Source: Symbiodinium natans (Eukaryota; Sar; Dinophyceae; Suessiales; Symbiodiniaceae). Taken from it: 64,000 nt of DNA. Of this stretch, positions 38,381-48,310 are shown piece by piece (position 1 is the stretch's first letter; each line of letters opens with the position of its first letter). The stretch lies in NCBI GenBank assembly GCA_905221605.1, contig CAJNDS010001046.1, positions 59,501 to 123,500 on the forward strand, given 5' to 3'. A model generated the notes under the pieces. It was not told the DNA's origin. It searched no databases and saw only the letters and a list, made by a program, of their open reading frames with translations. A program made the position numbers and the translations under genes.

Positions 38381-38477
38381 TCAAGAAAAGCCAAGTGAGC
38401 TGGCGTGAATCGCTCGCGCAAGAGGTCGGGTGAAGAGACCACGAGGTTGTCCGGAGTGATACCGCGGTGGACCACAC
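38381..38477 (-). CDS. Kinase-like gene, catalytic-loop exon with HRG in place of HRD
   Basis: 97 nt, CTTCAG|G acceptor, TTGA|GTTAGT donor. Frame VVHRGITPDNLVVSSPDLL, then RERFTPAHLAFLE. H-R-x-I-x-P-x-N-L-V is the subdomain VIb signature. The catalytic Asp is Gly (codon GGT), while the Asn is present. It begins with GT, completing the CGA-C left by the previous exon, and ends with GA, completed by G of the next. Loss of HRD Asp predicts a pseudokinase. Confidence 0.85.
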
Positions 38478-39606
38478 CTGAAGATGCTCCCGCGAACTGG
38501 AAATGGGGTGTAGGGTTTGGGGTTTAGGGTTCTTCAGTACAATTCGTAGAGGGCGTAGGGTTTAGGGTGTAGGGTCCGTAGCAGCCCCAAAGGATACTGA
38601 ACGTATACAGTTTTTGAAAGGAGCCCTGTATACACTGACTTCATAAACATCCTACCTCACATGCAAGTCACTTTTGGGGTCCTCGTTCTCTGCCGACCCC
38701 CTGGTAGTCAGCACGAGTAGGGTTTAGGCCCACGGGCTGACCCTCAAAACAAAGTACAAAACCCTTTGAAACCCTGCACTGCGACCACACCCGAACATCT
38801 GAAAACCTTGGGGTTTTGGGTCAGTCTTGGTGGTAGCCCAGAAACCATGTTGTAATAAGGGCACCCTTTTTGTTGTTGGTTACTTTACAAAGGAACCTAG
38901 AACCAAAAAACGGCCAAAAGGGCCCCACCGGGCTACCAAGTAGTTTAGGGTTTATAGGGCCCCAACACCCTAAAGCCTAAACTCGAAACCCTAAGCCCTA
39001 AACCCCAAAGCTGGATCACAGCATGAGCTGCCCAACTACGTGGTGCAGAGACCGACGGCCGTGGAGTTTTACAATGGGGTCCCAGAAGACGCTCGATTCT
39101 CAAAGGCGAAGGAATGCGCGGATAGGGGCCACCCAAAAAAAGAGACCCGGATCATGCTGCGTGTGCTGTCAGGGATGTAGGTTCGGGCTTCTTGCAGTGG
39201 GTGGTTCCGCGCGATGCTGTAGTGCAAGCATCCACTGTAGGACTGCTTGCGTACATCCGTGAGGTGGGTGCTGGAGACTGAGTTTAGGGTTTAGAGTTTA
39301 GAGTTTATATACGGTTTAGAGTTTAGAGTTTAGGGTTTAAAAAAAAACCTTGTAAGCCCTCTGTTGGGAACCTCAAACCCAAGCCCCATAAGCCCTGCAA
39401 CCTTTCTAAGCCACAGAAACCCTGTAAAGCCCTACAAACACATCCAAGAACCCTTCAACCTAGCACACCCTTAAAAAAATTCGCCTGAAAGCCCACCATT
39501 ACACGGCCCACCAACAAAAAATAGCGCACGCCCCAAGCCCTAAGCCCTAAGCCCTAAACCCTAAACCCTAAACCCTAAACCCTAGAGAACCCCCTGAGGT
39601 CTCCAC
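38478..39606. other. Intron of the kinase-like gene
   Basis: 1,129 bp between splice sites; starts with GGGTTCTCTAGGGTTTAGGG on the minus strand and has CCCTAAACCCC about 50 nt before the acceptor. A 195-nt open minus stretch at 39,070-39,265 (and an equally open plus frame) lies inside; since the flanking exons join in phase without it, it is treated as intronic. Confidence 0.5.
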
Positions 39607-39640
39607 GTCGCGCGTGGAGGTACGCCAAGGGCGCGAGCAG
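39607..39640 (-). CDS. Kinase-like gene, helix E exon
   Basis: 34 nt, GTCAG acceptor, CGCGAC|GTGGAG donor. Frame LLAPLAYLHARR (the last Arg completed by the next exon) joins directly to VVHRG, giving the familiar helix E to catalytic loop sequence L-x-Y-L-H-x-x-x-V-V-H-R. The exact phase and motif continuity is strong evidence for this intron. Confidence 0.8.
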
Positions 39641-40498
39641 CTGACCCTAAAGAGCTTCTAGGGTTTGGGGTTTGGGGTTTAGGGTTTAGGGTTTAGGGTT
39701 TAGGGCTTGGGATTTAGGGTTTGGGATTTAGGGTTCAGGGTGCTCAAGGGCCTTGGGCGTCTAGGGTTTAAGGTTCAGGGTTCAAGCGGTCTTGGGAGTT
39801 CAAAGCTCAGGGACCTATTTCAGGCCCCTGAACCCGAACCCTCAACCCTAAGGGTTGAGGCTTCTAAGATGCTGGCAGGCAACCCAAATTTCCTTCATGC
39901 GAACCCAAAACCGAACTCCCCATACCCTCAACCTGTCTGGGGCGGAAGCAGCGACGTCCGCAGCTACAGGGATAGGCAGGCCGCGTCTGGAAAACCTGCG
40001 CAACGCAGGGACGTAGGGCTGAGGGGTGAGAAGCGAAGACTGGCAAGCAATCCCTACATACCTTAGCTGCACTTAGCAGGGTAGCTATAAATTCAATTCT
40101 TAGCAGCCTTATTAAGAAACCCAATACACCCAAAAAAGGCTGAGGATCTAAAGTTACACAGAGATACCTTCTCCTGAGCCCCTGAACCACGTCGCACCCA
40201 CTGCTGCACCCCAAACCCCGCAGGAATGGTCTCAACGGAGGCTGCAGATCCCAGCAGAGCACCCCAACCTGTCATACACGTTGACTGTTTCAAGGGCTTA
40301 AGTTTGGGGTTTATAGGGCTGAAGCTCTATATGCCAAAGACCTGAGCCCGCCGCAGCCTTGCCACGTAAAGCCCTATAAGCCTCATCAACCCTTTGAGCC
40401 TTACAACCCTTGAAATCCCCTTGAAAGCCCTAAAGCCTCAGAAATCTTCAGGCCCTGTATCCTCACCCTCCCCGAACAAAACGCTTTTGTCGCCCGAC

Positions 40499-40540
40499 CT
40501 GCAGGCTTGAAAGATTCCATCACGAAGGCTGCACGGAAAC
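40499..40540 (-). CDS. Weak exon candidate
   Basis: GTCAG|G acceptor and CTGCAG|GTCGGG donor, frame FPCSLRDGIFQAC. It could encode the helix D region of the kinase, but its phase does not join the exons at 45,940 and 39,640 directly. Confidence 0.25.
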
Positions 40541-40804
40541 CTGACGTAGGATTTAGGGTTTAGGGTTTAAGGTTTAGGGTTTAGGGTTTATAGGGTTTAG
40601 GGTTGAGGGTTTAGGGTTTAGGGTCCGCCGACCCTGGCGGCGTGTTGGATAGGTTTCTGGAGGTGAAAACCTCCCTTTTTCCCTCCTTACCCCCTGAAAC
40701 GTGGGGGGGGGGGGGGGGCGGGTAGGGGGGGGGTACCCCGGCAGCTTTTCCGTGGAGGAACAGGCCACCCACACCGCGTGTACTCATGGACCATAGGCGG
40801 TTTT

Positions 40805-40823
40805 CCCCCCCCCCCCCCCCCCC

Positions 40824-40866
<43 letters not shown>

Positions 40867-40880
40867 CCCCCCCCCCTCCC
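40805..40880. repeat. Poly-C tract
   Basis: About 75 nt, nearly all C with single A and T interruptions, 70 bp after a G-rich tract (40,700-40,735). The exact length may be affected by sequencing. Confidence 0.85.
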
Positions 40881-41954
40881 TTCCCCTCCTTCCTGCAGTA
40901 AAAACTTAACCCTAAACCCTAAGCCCTCCCACCCTTAACCCTAAGCCTGTGGTCGTTGGGCTGTCCTCGGTTTAGGCTTTCGGGGTTTAGGGTTCCGGTT
41001 TCGGTTTAGGCTTTACTTTGGGTTTTAGGGTTCGGCTTTTGGGCTGAGGCTTTAGGGTTTAGGCTGTAGGGTTTAGGGTTTCGGCTGTAGGGTTTAGGGT
41101 CGGGTTTGGGTTTAGGGTTTGGCGCCGGGGCACACTGCGCCGCTTGAGCCCTGAACAATGCTCCGGCGGGGTCGGCGGCTTGAGCCGGAGGCTCTTAAAT
41201 CCGGCCCCCGCGCCGCCCGTGGTCCAGGGCGGAGCCCGCGTCGCACTAAAGCGCTAGCTTTAAGGGGCGAGCGCCCGAGCCGCCGACCCCGCCCAAAATT
41301 GCTTCAAATTCGCGCGGGGCCCTTCGGGAGGCCTCCGAAACGGCATCCAAGGGGACGCAACACGCGGTGGTGCGAAAAGCACGAAAACCTCGTAAAAACC
41401 ATGGGTTTTTACGAAAAACCGAGGCCACAAAACACCCGCAGCACCCCATTAAACCCTCACGGGCGCGCATCATCGACCCTAGCTTTTCACATGGGGCGCG
41501 CGCCAGGCCGAAACCATGTTTTTCAAGGTTTGGGGGGGGTACCGGAAGCCCAAAACCAGGCGAGCATCATGAGCATCAGCAGCCCTGGCCCGCGGACCCA
41601 AGGCAAGAAAAAACGCTGAAAAACGCTGAAATCACCGTAAATACCGTGTTTTTATGAGGGTTTTCACGCGTGCCTCCGACCCCCACCCTTGTTGCCCTTG
41701 ACCCGCCCCCAAAGTGCGCATCATCGAAACCCACGTCGGGGGGGGGTCTGCTGATGCTGCTGATGCGCGGGGGTCCGGGGCATCATCGAGCCATCGTTTC
41801 TCATGGGCTTCGTGGGCCTCCGGGCCCACGGCCCAGAGACCCAGCTGATGCTCATGATGCTCGGTTTGGGGGGGTGTTCCAACAGCAGAAAACCTCGTAA
41901 ATACCGAGTGTTTTGTGGGTCCACGTAAAAACGCCCCTAAAATCGCTCATTTTA

Positions 41955-42075
41955 CGCGCTCGAACGGCTTCGTGCCTACAAAACACCCGAACAGCAGGAC
42001 CCCGAATGCCCTTAAGGGCATTCGGGGTCTTGCTTTTGGGGGTTTCGTGGGCACGCAAGCGTTCAAGCACATACA
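41955..42075. repeat. Long hairpin with perfect 32-bp palindromic core
   Basis: The core at 41,998-42,029 (GACCCCGAATGCCC, TTAA, GGGCATTCGGGGTC) is a perfect palindrome; outer arms remain about 75-80 per cent complementary for another 35-40 bp each side. It could fold into a cruciform or a long RNA hairpin. Confidence 0.85.
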
Positions 42076-42277
42076 ATCGGCGTGTTTAAGGGGGTTTTGG
42101 ATGGCCTGGGGGAGGCCGCTGATGCTCATGATGCTCCCTTTCCTGGGTCCCAAAAGGCTTCCCAAGCCCAAAAACACGTGTTTACAGCGTTTTCTGAAGG
42201 TTTTTCGAAGGCAAAACGCATGCATAGAATGCTTTTAAGGCCCCCAAACCAACCCCACTGATGCTCCTGATGCGGGT

Positions 42278-42307
42278 GCGCGCGCGCGCGCGCGCGCGCG
42301 CGCGCGG
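42278..42307. repeat. (CG)n dinucleotide tract
   Basis: About 30 nt of alternating G and C followed by a G run; Z-DNA-prone. Confidence 0.9.
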
Positions 42308-42447
42308 GGGGGGGAGGGAGGGGGGCGAAGGCAGGAGAAAGAGAGACAGAGAGAAGGAGAGGACAAAGACACGGGAAAGAGAAGACAGTGCCAAGGTTCA
42401 AGGTTTCGTGCTTTGGGGGGCGGGGGCCGGCCCGTGCCGCTAGGCCT

Positions 42448-42540
42448 GAAATTTAGGGTTTAGGGTTTAGGGTTTAGGGTTTAGGGTTTAGGGTTTAGGG
42501 TTTAGGGTTTAGGGTGCAGGGTTTAGAGTTTAGAGTTTAG
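42448..42540 (+). repeat. TTTAGGG telomere-type array
   Basis: About eleven heptamers followed by degenerate units to 42,605. It marks the right edge of the heptamer-free island. Confidence 0.9.
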
Positions 42541-43712
42541 GGTTGAGGGTCTAGGGTTTAGGGCTTAGAGTTTAGGGTTTTTAGGTTAGGGTTTAGGGTT
42601 TATGAGGGTTACTTTTTGGGCTTAGGGTGTAGGGTTGAGGGATTATACGGTTTGGGTTCACAGGCTGCCGGCCCCAGCAAGGGCTTGGTCACGTCGGAGC
42701 TTAGAGAGAATCATCCCAGACACCTAGATAACATAAGATAGGGCCCTGGACCCTAAACCCTATACCAACAACCCTACAAACCTATAAACCTATAAGCCCT
42801 GTAAATTCTATAAACCCTGAAACCGTAAGAAACCGTATAAGCCAAAACTCGCAAAAACATGCAAAGCAGCAAAAGAGCGAGCCATGCTGAGACAAGAATA
42901 GCAGAATAGCACACACGACACTTCTGAGAGCACGCGGGGGCTTGCAACTCCATCCTCATTCGTCGTCTCTGACTTCGGCACGACCCTGACGACGCAGCCG
43001 TCCAAGGCGTGCGTCACACTTGGCGTGACGAGCCGCGGCAGGCGTGAGTAGGTCTAACGTAAATCAAACATTCCATCATGGAAGTCAGCTGCAGCTTGCG
43101 TCATAGCCTTGCCTTCTGAAGCAGCGAGCCGACGGAGACGCGTCGATCTTGGACGCTGCGATTTACAGGGAATTGTCTTCGCGCCCAAGAACGGCACGCA
43201 GTTTGAGGTTTTCCTATGGAAATAGAGAGAACGAACCAGCCACCAAAAAAATGCCAATACAAAGGCACCAAAAAAAGGCCCCCGCAAAACACAAGAATTT
43301 GTGTTGGTTTTTGTTTTCGGCCTACCCGCATGGAAGTGTGCAAAACTTCAGCCATGCCGGCACAGCACCAAGCGCCTCTTCATAATGGAGGTCACTCGAG
43401 CGGCTTCTGATTACGATCGAGTCCATGATCGTATGCAGCCTCAGCTGTTCGCTTTCGCAAACGACACACCAAACACCAAATGGGAAGCTTGGAGCTTCAA
43501 CTCCCTTACTATGCATCGCTGCCAATGCTATCTCTGGCAAGCGAAAGAAACTGCAGACCTCCTGGGATTAATGATGCTCTGTTGTGGCGCTTGATGATAC
43601 AAAGTCTGCAGAGCTCCTGTCTGGACCTCGTTCTGTTCTCAGGTTGAATGTATCGAAATTCCTGCTTCTCACCCTAAGCCTTCCCAAACGGACCTCAAGC
43701 TTGGTGCATCAG

Positions 43713-44354
43713 CTAGTCAAGCTGCCCAGTCTCAAAGAATGTCTCGACGCGGCAGTTTTGAAGGGAGCCGTGCTCAAATCCTGCGAGATGGCCGCCGTAC
43801 TTGCACAGCCCATCAAGCATGGTTTGGCACGCTTCTGCGAACTCCCGGGGGGTAACGTTCGAAGAGCTCCCATCAAGCCGTTTGATCCGGACTTCCTTGA
43901 TATCATCCACAAGTTTGATGACGTACGGGGTGTCGATGCGATTGCCGAGAGCCGGATGCTCGCAGGCAAAAATTTCGGCATCGGCAAGGCCCCTACCTGG
44001 CTGAACCAGGACCGTCATCCCTTTCCCCTTGGCAAAGCGCTTGTACTCCTGCACCTCAGGCTCTGGCACGATGAGGTACTTCAAGTTGTCGGGGAAAAGT
44101 GTGGACAGGAACCGGAGGCTGCTGAAGCGACTGGGATTTTCCGACAACCCCCGCGAGAGAACCATGACCGGCACATTGGCGAACAGCGGTGCCGGCATCT
44201 GGAGAGAAGAAACAAAGAAAGCGTATGAAGAGCTGCAAGCTGAGATCTCAATTTGCTGCGGAAAAGCACAGTCTTGTCCGTGGGCTGCAAACGCATACAG
44301 ATTAACCCCACATAACACTTGGAGGTGCCAGCCAGATGCTACGGTCTCCGGCAA
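43713..44354 (-). CDS. ORF resembling a GT-A-fold nucleotide-sugar transferase (tentative)
   Basis: 213 codons as read; the natural-looking part begins near FANVPVMVLSRG (about 44,180). Visible: PVMVLSRG start of a first beta strand, LKYLIVPEPEVQEYKRFA, GMTVLVQPGRGLADAEIFA and VIKLVDDIKEV. This order of a SR(G) start, a 'YxxVxPxExxxY' segment and a DD(I) pair resembles small GT-A type transferases, including those found beside TET/JBP base-modification enzymes and in phages. Homology is judged by eye only. Strand overlaps exist (43,584-44,228 plus is a shadow). Confidence 0.4.
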   Translation of the reverse strand: MPETVASGWHLQVLCGVNLYAFAAHGQDCAFPQQIEISACSSSYAFFVSSLQMPAPLFANVPVMVLSRGLSENPSRFSSLRFLSTLFPDNLKYLIVPEPEVQEYKRFAKGKGMTVLVQPGRGLADAEIFACEHPALGNRIDTPYVIKLVDDIKEVRIKRLDGSSSNVTPREFAEACQTMLDGLCKYGGHLAGFEHGSLQNCRVETFFETGQLD

Positions 44355-45073
44355 CCTCTCTCTCTCCTCCTTGAAGAGTTACAGGACGGGCTGGGATGTA
44401 CAGCAATGTTGCTCGCGTGCAGACCTTGGCTGCCTTCCACAAGCGTTGGCGTGACCTGAAGAACGACATATCCAAGCATAGTGATGCTAGCAGCTATGCA
44501 AGGTCGAACGCGCAGGCGATGCATAGCATGTACCTGGACATCGCTCACCTCATGAAGTTGCAACTGCTCTCAAGTACGGCCGCTGCAGTGGACATCGGGC
44601 AACCCTTACATTGAGATTCACCAGTATTTGCGGCGTCTGAAAAAATATGGACGGCTTCATGCATATATTGTGCAACCTTGACACCACCGCCCGGCACCAG
44701 CTTCTTCAAGATGCTTGGGCTGTTCCCGGCGCGGAAGGCCTGTTTACGCGGCCACATGCTCCCCTGTCACTCTCGTCACGCTCGCTTTTGCATTGCAACA
44801 ATAAGAGCGAAGCCTTATGAAGACTGAATCTGAACTTCTCGCTGCCCAAAACCGTCTTGTAGAGGCCGCGCAGCCCGGCTCAAACGGCTGGAATCGCAGC
44901 AAGAAAGAGGTACCAAATAGTGCGCCTTCTGAAGAAAAACCTGGCACTGGCGCTGCTGTCTGAGCCACACCACATGCATTAACACCAAAAAACATTGTCA
45001 CGTCACACAGCAAGGAAGCAAGAGACGAAGCAAGAACATCCCATTCGCACGAAGCCCAGCAGCGCCACACTCA

Positions 45074-45427
45074 CTAACAAGCGACCACTTTAGCGTTGCC
45101 ACAGTACTGCCGCAGCATGTCTGGAGCAATATCAGCTGTGGTGAAGATGCTGACGTTTTGCAAACTGTACAGCTCAACCAGTCGCCAGGTCTGTTTTGCA
45201 AGAGTACCTGGCCTTGCAGACATGATTGTGATCGAGCATTTCAAAGAAGACTCGCGCGCACTCCTGCTAACGGTGGCCTCGCTGAGGTTCAGCTCATCCG
45301 CAACTGCAGCCATTGCTTTGCGACGCCGCAAGGCTGAAACAATTGCGGAAGTTCTTTCCTTCTGTTCTCGCGCAGGACGTCCCCTCTCCGAGCGCATCCC
45401 TGAATGCTGCAAGAGAATCTGATACAC
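45074..45427 (-). CDS. Helix-turn-helix ORF (unknown product)
   Basis: 117 codons as read. AVADELNLSEATVSRSARES has the shape of a helix-turn-helix, as in transposases, recombinases and some regulators. The frame is open for only about 10 codons further upstream before a TGA. The remainder (TLAKQTWRLVELYSLQNV) is not recognised. Same strand as, and upstream of, the transferase-like ORF. Confidence 0.4.
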   Translation of the reverse strand: MYQILLQHSGMRSERGRPAREQKERTSAIVSALRRRKAMAAVADELNLSEATVSRSARESSLKCSITIMSARPGTLAKQTWRLVELYSLQNVSIFTTADIAPDMLRQYCGNAKVVAC

Positions 45428-45480
45428 CAGCTGCAGCTTGGGCGTGAGGAGTGCTCAACCCCCAACTGAAAAGCCGCCCA

Positions 45481-45939
45481 AAAAATATAACATACTCTTC
45501 CTCATAAGGGTAGAATAGGGATTATGTTCCTTTATTTTGGGGGGGCGCTAAACCCGTAGCATTTCAAGTTTGCGGGAAAACAGGAGAAGGAGCGGATCGC
45601 ATAATTGAGCTTCCAACTGACATGGTTTTCGGGTGTGAGGTCGGGGTGACGGTCCGCCGGAAAGCTTCAAGGATTTCGGCTTTTCTGGGTTTAGGGTGTT
45701 GAAGAAAGAGAAAATCGTGCGCAGTGCCGGCTTCTGAGACGAAACTGCCTTTAAGGCCTACCTCGAACCTGTTAAACCCTAAACCCATGTTCTAAGCCCA
45801 TGTTAAACGTAGTAGCTCTGCAGCCCCTTAGGTACCCCAACAACATAAAACCCGACACAGGGTTTCGGGTTTATGTACGGTTTAGGGTTTAGGGTTTAGG
45901 GTGTAGGGTGCAGGGTTTAGGGCTTAGGGCTTAGGGGGC
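45481..45939. other. Intron-like sequence
   Basis: Minus-strand open stretch at 45,600-45,770 (AHDFLFLQHPKPRKAEI) without clear splice sites, then TTTAGGG units at 45,885-45,930. Confidence 0.35.
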
Positions 45940-46017
45940 TCCTGGCATCAGGTAGTCGAGCCTGGAAATGACGAAGTAGACGAAGTAGTCGTCCACAAAA
46001 AGGTTGTGGGTCTTGAT
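45940..46017 (-). CDS. Kinase-like gene, beta4-beta5/hinge exon
   Basis: 78 nt, CTGCAG acceptor, probable GC donor. Frame IKTHNLFVDDYFVYFVISRL, then DYLMPG, matching the kinase beta4-turn-beta5-hinge pattern (xLFExDxYxYxVxE). Phase 0 at both ends, compatible with the exon at 46,378-46,467. Confidence 0.6.
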
Positions 46018-46377
46018 CTGCAGCTCTAGGGCATGCCAAAGCTTCCGTGGCTGGGAATCTGGGGGTTCAGGGTTCAGAGTTCAGGGTTCAGGGTTCAGGG
46101 TTTAGGGTTTAGGGTTTTGGGTTTAGGGTTTAGTGTAGGATGAGGAGTCTGGCGGAAAAAGCAATTCCAGCAGTGAAGGGTTCTGGGGCATCTGCGCGAC
46201 ATGAAATCTGCAACCTACGCCCTAAACTCCACACCCTAGACCCTAAACCCTCAACACCACACCCTAAACCTTAAAGCCTAAAACCCCAAGCCCAAACTCG
46301 AAACCCGAACCCCTAAACCCTATATACCCTAACCCTGAACCCTGAACCCTGGGCTCTCAACCAACCCACTCAGTCAC

Positions 46378-46467
46378 CACTCGGACTGAGATCTGCACGA
46401 GGTTGGGATGCGAGAGCTGCGACAGCTTCTTGACTTCCTCCCGGATATTGAGGCTTTTCCAGAGTTC
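46378..46467 (-). CDS. Kinase-like gene, helix C exon (HPNLV motif)
   Basis: 90 nt, 30 codons, TTTAAG|G acceptor, CGAGTG|GTGACT donor. Frame ELWKSLNIREEVKKLSQLSH, then PNLVQISVRV. E-V-x-x-L-x-x-L-x-H-P-N-L-V is the helix C to beta4 signature, with the salt-bridge Glu present. The acceptor directly follows CCCTAAA on the plus-strand right. Confidence 0.8.
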
Positions 46468-47398
46468 CTTAAACCCTAAACCCTAAACCCTAAACCCTGA
46501 ACCCTGAACCCGAAACCCTCAACCCTGAACCCTCAATCCTCAACTGGGGGCTCCTTTCAGGGGGCAAGCTGCCCTCTTAAGTAGGTCCATGGGGCTTCCG
46601 GGTGTAGGGTTCATAAGCTTTAGGGTTCAAGGTTTAGGGTTTAAGGTCTAGGGTGTAGGGTTTATAAGCTTTAGGGTTCAGGGGTAGTTCTTTTAAGTAT
46701 GATCAGGGGGCTTTCGGGTGGGGGGTTAGGTTTAGGGTTTTTTTTAAAGGGCTGAGGGACAACGTGAGGTAGACCGCCCTGGGACCTAAGCACTAAGTCC
46801 CTTTGCTTTGCCCCTTCTCTGGCGGCTTGGGACGCAAGAATCAGACTCCAAGCCCTAAACCCTAAACCCCTTAACCCTAGATCCTACCCTTGATGCTAAC
46901 CCCCCCCCCCCCCCCAGGGAAGCCTTGGACAGTAGAAGCCAGGACTTTCCCTGCTGCGAGGAATGGAGGCAAAAGTCTGCCAAGCCTCGGCAAGAGATTA
47001 AGGGTTTAGGGTTTAGAGTTCAGGGTTTAGGGTATAGGCTTTATAGGCTACGCCGGAGCTTTTGATGAACTTGTAACCAACCTGCCCAGACCTTGCAGGC
47101 AGGACAGCTAAGCAATGAAAGCAAACGTCAGTATCAAAGAAGGGGCTTGGGGTTCAGGTTGAGAGTCTAGGTCCGGGGAACCCCATCCCCGGTCTCGTGG
47201 CCCAAACCACATGAAAGTCAGAAATCGACACCCGCTAAACCCTAAGCCCAAAACCCTAAGCCCTAAACCCTAAGCCCAAAACCCTAAACCCTAAACCCTG
47301 AACCCGAAGTTTCTGCCGCTGGGTGGACAGGTTTGTGGCTCTGGGCGGTTTAGGGCCTTAAGGGGCGGGGTTCAGGGTACTAAGGTAAGGCTCCAAAC
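46468..47398. other. Intron-like region
   Basis: CCCTAAA/CCCTGAA at 46,469-46,545, degenerate TTTAGGG at 46,605-46,740, C run at 46,899-46,917, CCCTAAG units at 47,235-47,300. Small open islands at 46,545-46,600 and 46,925-46,990 could hold the kinase N-lobe but are not convincing. Confidence 0.35.
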
Positions 47399-47466
47399 CC
47401 TAGAAACGGAAGACTCTCCTGGGCTTCGCACTGCCCCACCAGCTCGAGCGATGACTGAGTCAATGT
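47399..47466 (-). CDS. Candidate exon (unknown product)
   Basis: CCCAG acceptor, frame IDSVIARAGGAVRSPGESS, GT donor into TTTGGAG. TTTAGGG to the right. The opposite strand is open too. Confidence 0.4.
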
Positions 47467-47930
47467 CTGGGTTTAGGGTTTAGAGGTTTAGGCGTTTAAG
47501 AGTTTCGGGGCTTAGGGGTTAAGGGTAAGCTCTGATCCCTTTTGAAAGCAGGGGGGGGGGGAGGCCCTAAACGTGGGGGTCAGAATGCAATAGGCAATAG
47601 GTACCATAAAACAGGCTCGACTTCGAGACTTAGTCGTGTGATTGTGGCAAAAGCGCTTGTGCCCGAGCCTTGGTTGGAGCCAGAGTCTTCGTAGAACGAG
47701 AACAACGTGGTTGCGCCGTCCCTAAACCCTGAACCCCAAAACCCAAAACCCTAAACCCCCAAAGCATCCTACAGTTTTCTGGGTTATACCTACTAACCAC
47801 GGGGGTAGTTCCCACTAACCTGTAGGTAAGTAGTCCCAGGTGCACCCTAAACACTAAACTCTGAACCCCTTGCTACGCCCCAGAACCCTAAATCCTAACC
47901 CCTAAACCCCCAAAACCCCTGAAGCTGAAC

Positions 47931-48000
47931 GTGCTCCTCCAACTGTGCCCCCGGGCTCGACAAGCTTCACAACCAGCCCGCCAGTTGGCACATCCAGCTT
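47931..48000 (-). CDS. Candidate exon (unknown product)
   Basis: CGCCAG acceptor, AGCAC|GTTCAGC donor, frame KLDVPTGGLVVKLVEPGGTV. The Gly/Val-rich pattern recalls PDZ-like or beta-sandwich segments, but the family is not assigned. Confidence 0.5.
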
Positions 48001-48039
48001 CTGGCGCTTCGGGGGTTTAAGGGTCTATAGGGTTTAGGG

Positions 48040-48310
48040 GTTCGGGTTTAGGGGGTTTAGTGGGGTTTAGGGGATTTAGGGGGTTTAGGGGTTCAGGGGG
48101 TTCAGGGGTTTAAGGGGGTTTAGGGGGTTTAGGGGGTTTAGGGGGTTTAGGGGGGGGTTTAGGGTTTAGGGGGTTTAGGGGGTTTAGGGGGTTTAGGGGG
48201 TTTACGGGGTTTAGGGGGTTAAGGGGGTTAAGGGGGTTTAGGGGGTTTAGGGGGTTTAGGGGGTTTAGGGGGTTTAGGGGTTTAGGGGGTTTAGGGGTTT
48301 AGGGGTTTAG
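48040..48310 (+). repeat. TTTAGGGGG nonamer-type array
   Basis: About 27 units of TTTAGGGGG and TTTAGGGG, a register different from the 7-mer used elsewhere. Confidence 0.9.

Larger units (their letters stand above)
39641..41149. other. Left part of a long intron of the kinase-like gene
   Basis: TTTAGGG/TTTGGGG units at 39,660-39,740 and 40,550-40,625, homopolymer G at 40,700-40,735 and C at 40,805-40,880. Open frames on both strands at 39,850-40,260 are unsupported. Confidence 0.4.
41150..42440. other. Heptamer-free island with CATCATGAGCATCAGC-type repeats
   Basis: No TTTAGGG. GC-rich with recurring GATGCTCATGATGCTC / GCGCATCATCGA motifs (41,470, 41,565, 41,715, 41,845, 42,120, 42,258) and AAAACCTCGTAAA(A/T)ACC motifs (41,385, 41,890). 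An inverted pair GGGGTCGGCGGCT...AGCCGCCGACCCC is at 41,167/41,277. Possibly a composite or nested transposon remnant; no protein recognised. Confidence 0.5.
42780..45480. other. Repeat-free island inside the long kinase intron
   Basis: 2.7 kb without TTTAGGG units, unlike all its surroundings, holding the two minus-strand ORFs described below. No terminal inverted repeats, LTRs or target duplication were seen at its edges. It may be a separate intronless (retroposed) gene or a mobile-element body. Confidence 0.45.

Noticed and set aside
38945-39265. A 60-codon exon (open on both strands: minus SYSGCLHYSIARNHPLQEAR, plus HELPNYVVQRPTAVEFYNG)
   Set aside because: It lies inside the intron between the helix E and catalytic-loop exons, which join perfectly in phase without it. 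It could still belong to an antisense or nested gene.
42780-45480. DNA transposon with terminal inverted repeats
   Set aside because: No inverted repeats or target duplication could be seen at the edges.
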